A stretch of DNA of 11,806 nucleotides from Gallionella sp. (GTDB lineage Bacteria; Pseudomonadota; Gammaproteobacteria; Burkholderiales; Gallionellaceae): the NCBI GenBank assembly GCA_024654105.1, contig JANLID010000075.1, positions 1-11,806 of the forward strand. Direction: 5' to 3'. Below the pieces are notes generated by a model. The model was not told where the DNA came from and searched no databases. It worked only from the letters and a program-made list of their open reading frames with translations. This document shows, one piece after another, positions 1 to 8,885 of the stretch; position 1 is the stretch's first letter, and the number at the start of each line of letters is the position of its first letter. The translations under genes were made by a program, and so were the position numbers.

Positions 1-27
1 CATTGCTGCTTTCTTTGCTACGGTCAT
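1..27 (-). CDS. Start of an unidentified gene (5' end only), runs off the window
   Basis: Reading the minus strand, an ATG at 27-25 opens a frame M-T-V-A-K-K-A-A-M that continues past base 1. An AAGGAAG Shine-Dalgarno lies 5 nt upstream of the ATG, the best ribosome site in the left part of the window, so this is probably a real start. It follows the split gene of 76-2229 on the same strand after 48 nt and so belongs to the same module. A short basic N-terminus (two lysines then alanines) is how many secreted or phage coat proteins begin, but nine residues cannot identify it. Function unknown. Confidence 0.55.
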
Positions 28-49
28 GTTCACTTCCTTTTCAAAGTTA

Positions 50-65
50 GGCAGAGTTTCCTGCC
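50..65 (-). other. Small hairpin between two module genes
   Basis: GGCAG (50-54) and CTGCC (61-65) form a perfect 5-bp stem with a 6-nt loop, in the 48-nt gap between the stop of the split gene (76) and the next start (27). No T-run follows on the minus strand, so it is not a convincing terminator. It could stabilise or separate the two messages. Confidence 0.3.
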
Positions 66-75
66 AAATGACCGT

Positions 76-410
76 TTACACAAAATTTCTTACACCCTCC
101 TGGCAGCCGCCGACACCCGATGCCGCTACAACGCAAGGCGGCACGATAACAGGTGCTGGCTGCGTCACCACCACGGGCGGCGTGGCGTTGACCACCGTTG
201 GCACGCTGGTCGCATCGGTGATCGATGTCCCAGCAATCTTGCCGCTGTTGCCGCTGTTCGCGCCGGAGTTCGCGCCGATGGTGCTGACTGAATGGTTACT
301 GGAATCAACCGTAGAGGTCACGTTCGCCGCAGGGACCTGCACATACTTGTACCCTTCCACGCCAGCATCCTTAATGGTTCTCGCGACGCTTTTCGCAACG
401 CTTCCCAACG
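76..410 (-). pseudogene. 3' half of an unidentified gene split by the IS1111-group element
   Basis: The minus-strand frame enters from the left IS end (about 410) and stops with TAA at 78-76. The encoded C-terminal part, about 110 residues, begins T/S-L-G-S-V-A-K-S-V-A-R-T-I-K-D-A-G and then has a Ser/Asn/Thr/Gly-rich stretch, a Pro/Val-rich stretch, and two Cys near the end (V-P-P-C and G-G-C). Joining it to the 5' half (2229-1893) keeps the frame without correction: 337 + 335 nt = 672 nt, 224 codons with the stop. This makes it the downstream half of one gene. Ala, Val and Thr richness suggests a structural or exported protein. I do not recognise the family. The fragment lacks its own start and is probably not expressed from the native start. 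Confidence 0.65.
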
Positions 411-415
411 AATGA

Positions 416-428
416 AAGGGACTTCCCC
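416..428 (+). repeat. Left subterminal inverted repeat of the IS
   Basis: AAGGGACTTCCCC at 416-428 pairs with the right repeat at 1880-1891, whose reverse complement is AAGGGCTTCCCC; they differ by one inserted A. Bases 418-433 also form a local hairpin, GGGAC-ttcccc-GTCCC. The repeat starts a few bases inside the inferred left end. Confidence 0.65.
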
Positions 429-509
429 GTCCCGAGGCAGCGGAGAAGTTTCCGCAAACGGCAACAAGTGCCATGATGGAATCTCTGTCATTTCATCAAC
501 ACCACGAAA

Positions 510-519
510 GGGGAAGTCC
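510..519 (+). repeat. Internal copy of the IS inverted repeat, also the transposase ribosome-binding site
   Basis: GGGGAAGTCC at 510-519 is the exact reverse complement of GGACTTCCCC at 419-428. It ends directly before the transposase ATG (520), and its purine run AAGGGGA is the likely Shine-Dalgarno. Pairing of 419-428 with 510-519 in a transcript that starts outside the element would hide this ribosome site. Confidence 0.55.
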
Positions 520-1545
520 ATGAACATTATCACCGTAGGAATCGATCTCGCCAAGAACGTGTTTGCCGTGCACGGCGTCAATGATAGCGGCAAGCCCGCG
601 CTGGTCAAGCCGAAAGTTTCTCGCGCAGACTTGCTGCCGCTGATCGCCAATTTGTCGCCGTGCCTGATCGGCATGGAAGCGTGTTCCGGTGCGCACCATT
701 GGGCGCGGCTGTTCCGCCAGTACGGCCACACGGTCAAACTGATGGCACCGAAGTTCGTTGCGCCTTACCGCATGACCGGCAAGCGCGGCAAGAACGATGC
801 GGCGGATGCCGCTGCGATTTGCGAGGCCGTCACCCGCCCGGCCATGCTGTTCGTCCCGGTCAAGGAAGAACACCAGCAGATCATCCTGTGCCTGCACCGC
901 ACCCGGCAGGGGTTTGTGGAGGAACGCACCGCCTGCTACAACCGCCTGCGCGGGTTGATCGCCGAATTCGGTATCGTCCTGCCGCAGAAAGTCACCTGCC
1001 TGCGCCGCGAGATCGGGGCGCATCTGGAAGACCTGCCGGGTTATGCAAACCTGTGTGTTGGCGACCTCTTGGCGCACACATCAGAGCTCGATGCAAAGAT
1101 CGACGAATACGACCGCGCCATCGCACAAGCCGCGCGCGACGATGAACGCAGCAAACGCCTGATGAAACTCCCCGGCATCGGCCCGGTTACAGCCAGCGCC
1201 ATGCTGGCCAGCATAGGCGGTGGACATGACTTCGATAACGGACGTCAGGTGGCAGCGTGGATCGGTTTGGTGCCGGGACAGTACAGTAGCGGTGGCAAGG
1301 CGCGGCTGGGACGCATCACCAAAGCCGGAGACAGCTACCTGCGCAGCCTGCTGGTGATGGGCGCGCGGGCGGTGCTCAACAGCATCGGCGACAAGCAGGA
1401 CAGGTTCAGCCGCTGGGCGCGTGCGTTGCAGGAACGGCGCGGCTACTGGCGCGCGGTGATCGCCATCGCGGCGAAGAACGCGCGACTGGCCTGGGCGGTG
1501 TTGAAATACGGGGAAAATTTTAAACTGGAGCCGGGCACGGTCTGA
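520..1545 (+). CDS. IS110-family transposase (DEDD/serine recombinase), IS1111 group
   Basis: A 341-residue protein, the usual length for the family, with no internal stops. The N-terminal DEDD (RuvC-like) domain shows D9 in G-I-D-L-A-K, E53 in G-M-E-A-C, and D93/D96 in K-N-D-A-A-D-A. The C-terminal Transposase_20 domain has a helix-hairpin-helix-like L-P-G-I-G-P-V-T-A (218-226) and Y-S-S-G-G-K (255-260) carrying the conserved nucleophilic serine. These enzymes move the element through a circular intermediate and choose the target with a structured RNA from the element's own non-coding end. I chose ATG 520 because it begins the typical M-N-I-I-T-V-G-I-D and has a GGGGA ribosome site. The frame is open further upstream to 292, but that part lies in the left end and host gene. 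All key residues are present, so the enzyme may be active. Confidence 0.9.
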   Translation: MNIITVGIDLAKNVFAVHGVNDSGKPALVKPKVSRADLLPLIANLSPCLIGMEACSGAHHWARLFRQYGHTVKLMAPKFVAPYRMTGKRGKNDAADAAAICEAVTRPAMLFVPVKEEHQQIILCLHRTRQGFVEERTACYNRLRGLIAEFGIVLPQKVTCLRREIGAHLEDLPGYANLCVGDLLAHTSELDAKIDEYDRAIAQAARDDERSKRLMKLPGIGPVTASAMLASIGGGHDFDNGRQVAAWIGLVPGQYSSGGKARLGRITKAGDSYLRSLLVMGARAVLNSIGDKQDRFSRWARALQERRGYWRAVIAIAAKNARLAWAVLKYGENFKLEPGTV

Positions 1546-1879
1546 ACAAAAAACCAAAACCAGCCAGCAGAAAAAGAAACATGAAAGGAATATACGCGCC
1601 GCCGGGCGGCGACTAAAGTTTCACCGTGTACTGCCAGCGTTGATGTGAAGCGGGTTGGACCCGCGCCGGGAGAGCCTGATCACTTTTATGGGGTAGCAAC
1701 AGAACCCGACTAACGATTGAGGTCCCGGCGCGCGTCTTTCATCAGGGTCCGGGCAATAGCCCAACATGACCGGTTGTAGTTTAGCAGTCCTTCACCTTCT
1801 CGCACGATGCAAGCAGTGAGGTTTGAAATAGAACGGAGAATGGCAATGAGATAGCAAAATCAAAACCGCTTGCTAATTT
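1546..1879 (+). ncRNA. Non-coding right end of the IS: candidate seekRNA/bridge RNA locus
   Basis: This 334-nt stretch has no plausible gene but many stems. They are 1597-1601 with 1607-1611; 1650-1655 with 1659-1664 (GCGGGT/ACCCGC, 3-nt loop); 1662-1670 with 1724-1732 (9 bp perfect); 1691-1694 with 1704-1707 (9-nt loop) inside that; and 1746-1749 with 1768-1771 enclosing 1751-1754 with 1759-1762 (GGGC-aata-GCCC). A weaker pair is 1809-1814 with 1868-1873. The 1650-1664 and 1662-1732 stems share three bases. In the IS1111 group the guide RNA is known to come from the end downstream of the transposase. Transcript ends and guide loops cannot be fixed by eye, so the boundaries given are simply the non-coding span. 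Confidence 0.55.
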
Positions 1880-1891
1880 GGGGAAGCCCTT
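1880..1891 (-). repeat. Right subterminal inverted repeat of the IS
   Basis: GGGGAAGCCCTT, the inverted partner of 416-428 with one base fewer. It ends about 1 bp inside the inferred right end (1892). Confidence 0.65.
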
Positions 1892-1892
1892 G

Positions 1893-2229
1893 TAGTCAAA
1901 GTGGTAGTTACCTTCTCCACTACCCCACCAACAGCAGTAACCCCTTGCGCAAACTCACTTGCAGGCGCTACGGGCAGATCAACCTGTTTGTCTTCCGCGT
2001 ACACCTCGATACTCTCGATACCAGTGACAGGTACTCCAGGCGCGGCTGTCAGCTTGAACAAAGGCTTTCGCTCTCTACTGTTCAAAGTAATGGCAGCGGC
2101 AAGCTGAGACTTGTAATCCGTGTCGGCTGTAGATGTGACCGTGACGACCTCGCCGTTAGGCTTTGCAGTCGTGATGGTTTCTGTTTTAGACGCTGATGCA
2201 CAAGTGTCCTTGCGGACAGTGCCACTCAT
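1893..2229 (-). pseudogene. 5' half of the unidentified gene split by the IS
   Basis: Minus-strand frame from ATG 2229-2227, beginning M-S-G-T-V-R-K-D-T and running 112 codons to the right IS end. Beyond that it would read five IS-encoded codons and a stop near 1876. It is rich in Thr, Val and Ala, with segments such as G-V-P-V-T-G-I-E-S-I-E-V-Y-A-E-D that look like beta-strand protein. No signal peptide or transmembrane helix is visible. The start overlaps the end of the Cys/His-rich ORF (stop at 2186) by 44 nt and has only a GGAAG one base before the ATG, so translation may be coupled. The continuation is 410-76. I do not recognise the family; a phage-like structural protein is a guess. Confidence 0.6.
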
Positions 2230-2365
2230 ACTTCCAGATATCGAAAATATCTTGCATTGGGAGTTGTGTGTCTGTTTTCATGACATCGCCTATGATTTTG
2301 CGACACTCGTGACAGTACACTTGTGAGCGGGCATTTCGTGAAATGTGCTGTGGTATCCACGCCAA
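2186..2365 (-). CDS. Small Cys/His-rich protein, zinc-ribbon-like, start uncertain
   Basis: A minus-strand frame open from 2404 to the TAA at 2188-2186 encodes C-H-E-C-R-K, then D-I-F-D-I-W-K-Y-E-W, then C-P-Q-G-H-L-C. Two such clusters about 40 residues apart are what a small zinc-binding protein would show. Possible starts are TTG 2365 (59 residues, both clusters), GTG 2320, and ATG 2281 (31 residues, only the second cluster). None has a strong ribosome site. The frame extends back to a TGA at 2407-2405, just upstream of which the same frame reads C-P-H-L. The gene may therefore once have started further up and be truncated beside tadA. It overlaps the split gene by 44 nt, the tight packing seen in phage modules. 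Zinc binding is inference. Confidence 0.4.
   Translation of the reverse strand: MAWIPQHISRNARSQVYCHECRKIIGDVMKTDTQLPMQDIFDIWKYEWHCPQGHLCISV
2332..2345. promoter_or_regulatory. 14-bp palindrome, operator-like
   Basis: CATTTC (2332-2337) and GAAATG (2340-2345) are perfect inverted half-sites with a 2-nt centre. The site lies about 50 bp upstream of the TATACT near tadA and among the CAC-NN-GTG sites. Shape and place suit a dimeric repressor or activator, but no regulator is in view. It also lies within the open frame of the Cys/His-rich ORF. Confidence 0.3.
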
Positions 2366-2391
2366 ACTCTGATGTTTCCATGACGATGATT

Positions 2392-2397
2392 TATACT
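2392..2397 (+). promoter_or_regulatory. Possible -10 box for tadA
   Basis: TATACT at 2392-2397, 41 bp before the tadA ATG, matches a sigma-70 -10 box at five of six bases. The base run 17 bp upstream (CTGATG at 2369-2374) is a poor -35, so the promoter would be weak or activator-dependent. The surrounding stretch is AT-rich compared with the genes to the right. Confidence 0.3.
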
Positions 2398-2437
2398 CGC
2401 AGTGTCACAAGTGCGGACAGCCAGTTGGATAGGTGAA

Positions 2438-2902
2438 ATGAGCGACGAAATTTTCATGCGCGTAGCGCTGGAGTTGGCGAAAGAAGCAGAAAGCCTGGGC
2501 GAGATACCAGTAGGTGCGGTAGTAATGAAGGATGGCGAAATTATCGGGCGCGGTTTCAATGCGCCGATTTCACGCCACGATCCTTCCGCCCATGCCGAGA
2601 TGATGGCATTGCGCGATGCGGCACAACGGCTGGGCAATTATCGTCTGGTGGACTGCGAATTGTTCATCACGCTGGAACCGTGCCTGATGTGCGCCGGGAC
2701 AATCATGCATGCACGCATTGCGCGAGTGGTGTACGGGGCGGGCGACCCGAAGACGGGAGCGTGCGGCAGTGTGGTGGATGTGTTTACCGAACGGCGTCTG
2801 AATCACCATACCGAAGTGACAGGCGGCGTGCTGGCGGAAGAATGCGGCGCAATGCTCAGCAAGTTTTTTGCGCTGCGCCGCGCGCAGCAGAAGACACCAT
2901 GA
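2438..2902 (+). CDS. tadA: tRNA-specific adenosine deaminase TadA
   Basis: A 154-residue cytidine/deoxycytidylate-deaminase-fold enzyme that converts adenosine 34 of tRNA-Arg(ACG) to inosine, letting one tRNA read several Arg codons. The zinc and catalytic signature is complete: H52-A-E54 in S-A-H-A-E, and P81-C82-L-M-C85. The N-terminal V-P-V-G-A-like segment (I-P-V-G-A-V, 23-28) and N-H-H near 122-124 also match the family. I prefer ATG 2438 (M-S-D-E-I-F) over GTG 2402, because it aligns with the usual TadA start and has AGGTGA just upstream, although only one base separates them. The gene ends in an ATGA overlap with the next gene, so the two are probably co-transcribed. It is normally essential. 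Confidence 0.93.
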   Translation: MSDEIFMRVALELAKEAESLGEIPVGAVVMKDGEIIGRGFNAPISRHDPSAHAEMMALRDAAQRLGNYRLVDCELFITLEPCLMCAGTIMHARIARVVYGAGDPKTGACGSVVDVFTERRLNHHTEVTGGVLAEECGAMLSKFFALRRAQQKTP

Positions 2903-3378
2903 AAATCAACGTCTACATTGCCACGCAACAGCTTGAGGTGCTTGATGATGCGGGCAAGTTACTGCGCCGCTACAGCATTTCCACCGCAACAAATGGCACA
3001 GGCGAGGGATGCGGCAGCCATTGCACGCCGCGCGGCAAACACATCATCCGCGCCAAGATCGGCGCGGGGCAACCGGAAAATACCGTATTCGTGCGCCGCC
3101 GTCCAACCGGCGAAATTTACACGCCGGAACTGGGCGCGCAATTTCCAGAACGTGACTGGATACTGACGCGCATCCTGTGGCTATCTGGCTGCGAAATGGG
3201 TTTTAACCGGTTGGGCAAAGGCGACACCATGCGCCGCTACATCTACATCCACGGCACGCCGGATTCAATGCGGATTGGCGCTCCCGGCTCGCATGGCTGC
3301 ATCCGGATGCACAACGCCAATTTAGTTGAACTGTTTGATTTGGTACCCGCAGGAGCAGCAGTCGAAATCATCGCTTGA
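2899..3378 (+). CDS. YkuD-family L,D-transpeptidase without signal peptide
   Basis: A 159-residue protein with the YkuD catalytic signature: H118-G in Y-I-H-G-T-P-D and S131-H-G-C134-I-R-M, where Cys134 is the expected nucleophile. Known family members make 3-3 or lipoprotein cross-links on peptidoglycan, or act on related peptides. The protein is almost only the domain, starting directly with M-K-I-N-V-Y-I-A-T-Q-Q-L-E-V-L. It has no signal peptide, no transmembrane helix and no LysM domain. The start overlaps the tadA stop by ATGA, and the upstream frame is coding in tadA, so a hidden signal peptide is unlikely. Similar signal-less YkuD proteins occur in other proteobacteria as far as I recall. 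Cellular site and substrate are unknown. It converges on the FKBP gene with only 15 nt between stops and no obvious terminator. Confidence 0.82.
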   Translation: MKINVYIATQQLEVLDDAGKLLRRYSISTATNGTGEGCGSHCTPRGKHIIRAKIGAGQPENTVFVRRRPTGEIYTPELGAQFPERDWILTRILWLSGCEMGFNRLGKGDTMRRYIYIHGTPDSMRIGAPGSHGCIRMHNANLVELFDLVPAGAAVEIIA

Positions 3379-3393
3379 TGGGGCATCCAGGTT

Positions 3394-3858
3394 TTAACGG
3401 ACGGTGAGCAACTCCACATCAAACACCAGCGTCGCATTCGGCGGAATCACCCCGCCCGCGCCGCGCGCGCCGTAGCCGAGATGCGCGGGGATGACCAGCG
3501 TGCGCTGTCCGCCTACTTTCATGCCTGCCACGCCCAGATCCCAGCCCTTGATCACATGCCCCGCGCCGAGCGGGAAATCGAACGGCTCGTTGCGGTCACG
3601 CGAGCTGTCAAATTTGGCGCCTTTATGGTCGGTTGCGGCTTCGTCGTATAGCCAGCCGGTGTAATGCACCAGCACCAGCTTGCCGGCGGTAGCCTCTGCG
3701 CCCTCGCCCAGCTTGTTGTCAGTTTTGATCAATTCAGTCATGACGCCTGTTCCCTTTTGTGTTGTGGCCTGTTCGGAGCAAGCCGTGGTTGAAAAAATGC
3801 CGGTGGACAGGAGTACAGCCAGCGGTAAGCAAGTGATGCGGTTCACTTTGTGTTCCAT
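3394..3858 (-). CDS. FKBP-type peptidyl-prolyl cis-trans isomerase, probable lipoprotein
   Basis: Catalyses cis-trans isomerisation of Xaa-Pro bonds in folding proteins. The C-terminal FKBP domain (about residues 55-154) keeps the FKBP12 pocket residues: Y66, F83, D84, V102, I103, W106, Y129 and F146. The 154-residue form starts with a basic and then hydrophobic N-terminus ending T-T-A-C27, a plausible though not ideal lipobox, which would place it in the periplasm tethered to a membrane. ATG 3858 lacks a Shine-Dalgarno. GTG 3846 (residue 5) is an alternative for the same exported form. An internal ATG at 3741 (M40, M-T-E-L-I-K-T-D) has AGGGA about 9 nt upstream and would give a 115-residue cytosolic protein. 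It lies 63 nt downstream of metH on the same strand. Confidence 0.85.
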   Translation of the reverse strand: MEHKVNRITCLPLAVLLSTGIFSTTACSEQATTQKGTGVMTELIKTDNKLGEGAEATAGKLVLVHYTGWLYDEAATDHKGAKFDSSRDRNEPFDFPLGAGHVIKGWDLGVAGMKVGGQRTLVIPAHLGYGARGAGGVIPPNATLVFDVELLTVR

Positions 3859-3921
3859 TTTTGTTTTCGAGCAAAGGTGAATAGGCTTCTGGTGTCATTT
3901 AAATCCCCTTGCGCTACTTCT

Positions 3922-7662
<3,741 letters not shown>

Positions 7663-7757
7663 GGTGTATAGCCTGAAAAATGAGCGCGGATTTTATCATG
7701 CGTGAATCATCGAAGCGCGCATCCTGCCGTGTTTGGCGCTAAAGCCAGTTTCCAGAA

Positions 7758-8885
7758 TTATGCCAGCACTTCTTCCACGGCGAAGATGCGGCGATGCTCG
7801 CGAATGGCATAACGGTCAGTCATGCCGGCGATGTAATCGGCAACGGCGCGTGCGCGTTCCGGCTCTGTCTGACGCTGAAATGGCGGGGGCAGCAGGCGCA
7901 CGTCCTGCATGAAAATAGCGAACAGATCGCTGATGATGCGCTGCGCTTTGGAGCTCATGCGCATCACGCGATAGTGGCGATATAAATGGGTATGCAGAAA
8001 ATTTTTCAGCGCGCGCTGCTGCTCGATCACCTCCGCGCTGAAGGCGATCATCACCGGCGCGTTGCGCACGTCTTCGATAGTGGATAAGCCCTGCGCGCTG
8101 ATGTTGCGCTCGCTCTGCCGGATCAAATCGGACACCAGCGTGTTAATCATGCGCCGCACCGTTTCATGCACCACGCGCCGCTCGGGCAAGTCGGGATAGG
8201 CGGCGCGCACTTCATGCAAATGTCTTGCCACCAGCGGCACTGCGGCAAGCTGATCCAGCTCGATCAATCCCGAACGTATGCCGTCGTCCACATCGTGGTT
8301 GTTGTAGGCGATTTCATCGGCAAGATTGGCAATTTGCGCTTCCAGTGAGGGGCGGCGGTTGTGCAGAAAGCGTTCGCCCAGTTCCCCCAGTTTTGCGGCG
8401 TTGGTCGCGGAGCAATGCTTGAGGATGCCTTCACGTGTTTCAAAACACAGATTCAGGCCGTCAAAAGCGGCATAGCGCTCTTCCAGCAAATCCACCACGC
8501 GCAGCGATTGCAGGTTATGTTCGAAGCCACCGTATTCCTTCATGCAGGTATTCAGCGCGTCCTGCCCGGCATGGCCAAACGGTGTGTGCCCAAGGTCATG
8601 CGCAAGGGAAATTGCCTCGACGAGGTCTTCGTTCAGGCGCAAGCGCCGCGCAATCGAGCGGGCAATTTGCGCGACTTCGATGCTGTGGGTGAGACGGGTG
8701 CGAAACAAGTCGCCTTCGTGATTCACAAATACCTGTGTCTTGTATTCCAGACGGCGGAACGCACCGGAATGGATGATGCGGTCACGGTCACGCTGGAATT
8801 CACTGCGGCCGCATGGCGCTTCCTCCGCCATGTTCCGGCCGCGCGAGTTGGCCTCGCTGACGGCATAAGGCGCAAGCTCAGCCAT
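7758..8885 (-). CDS. dgt: Deoxyguanosinetriphosphate triphosphohydrolase-like protein (HD domain)
   Basis: A 375-residue HD-domain phosphohydrolase of the dGTPase family, which cleaves dNTPs, typically dGTP, to the nucleoside and tripolyphosphate. The metal site is visible: H67 in T-H-S-I-E, H96-D97 in A-H-D-L-G-H-T-P-F-G-H, and D190 in L-A-D-E-I-A-Y. Q-R-D-R-D-R-I-I-H-S-G-A-F-R-R-L near residues 31-46 is the other family hallmark. I start it at ATG 8885, which overlaps the aroB stop by 8 nt and begins the normal family N-terminus; the frame is open upstream but overlaps aroB coding. Neighbouring aroB-dgt order is common in betaproteobacteria. This length class is usually called dGTPase-like, so strict dGTP specificity is not certain. 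Confidence 0.93.
   Translation of the reverse strand: MAELAPYAVSEANSRGRNMAEEAPCGRSEFQRDRDRIIHSGAFRRLEYKTQVFVNHEGDLFRTRLTHSIEVAQIARSIARRLRLNEDLVEAISLAHDLGHTPFGHAGQDALNTCMKEYGGFEHNLQSLRVVDLLEERYAAFDGLNLCFETREGILKHCSATNAAKLGELGERFLHNRRPSLEAQIANLADEIAYNNHDVDDGIRSGLIELDQLAAVPLVARHLHEVRAAYPDLPERRVVHETVRRMINTLVSDLIRQSERNISAQGLSTIEDVRNAPVMIAFSAEVIEQQRALKNFLHTHLYRHYRVMRMSSKAQRIISDLFAIFMQDVRLLPPPFQRQTEPERARAVADYIAGMTDRYAIREHRRIFAVEEVLA

Larger units (their letters stand above)
411..1892 (+). mobile_element. IS110-family insertion sequence, IS1111 group
   Basis: An apparently complete element of about 1.48 kb with one transposase gene (520-1545), about 109 nt of left end and about 347 nt of right end. 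Two lines of evidence set the ends, each good to about 2-3 bp. First, subterminal inverted repeats lie at 416-428 and 1880-1891. Second, excising 411-1892 restores the interrupted minus-strand gene in frame. No clear target-site duplication is seen, as expected for this family. The long non-coding tail after the transposase, rather than before it, is the layout of the IS1111 group. Short subterminal rather than terminal inverted repeats are also typical of that group. No second copy lies in the window. Confidence 0.85.
2199..2420. repeat. Cluster of CAC-NN-GTG palindromes and a gapped direct repeat
   Basis: CACAAGTG occurs at 2199-2206 and 2406-2413, and its reverse complement CACTTGTG at 2318-2325; a variant CACTCGTG is at 2304-2311. 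The two CACAAGTG copies are both followed by CGGACAG, directly at 2414-2420 and after a TCCTTG insert at 2213-2219. The insert makes a local hairpin (TGTCC 2205-2209 with GGACA 2214-2218). The cluster spans the gap between the minus-strand module and tadA. Confidence 0.5.

Noticed and set aside
26..415. 129-codon plus-strand frame in the left end
   Set aside because: It runs opposite the 3' half of the split gene. The minus strand is preferred because only that strand rejoins in frame with 2229-1893 across the IS.
292..519. Upstream extension of the transposase frame
   Set aside because: It lies in the host gene and IS left end. The family N-terminus and the ribosome site both point to ATG 520.
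409..1895. Target-site duplication around the IS
   Set aside because: No matching short direct repeat at the two junctions is compatible with the restored frame. A shared TG at 413-414 and 1891-1892 would put the host gene out of frame.
1..2404. CRISPR array or toxin-antitoxin pair in the accessory part
   Set aside because: No regularly spaced direct repeats exist. The only gapped repeat occurs twice, and no paired small ORFs with recognisable toxin or antitoxin motifs are seen.
3379..3393. Bidirectional terminator between the L,D-transpeptidase and FKBP genes
   Set aside because: The 15-nt convergent gap has no inverted repeat or T-run of note.
7663..7757. Cobalamin or SAH riboswitch before metH
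   Set aside because: Only 95 nt separate dgt from metH, too short for a cobalamin riboswitch, and I see no B12-box or SAH-aptamer-like helices. A TAAAAT run on the minus strand is not enough to call a promoter.
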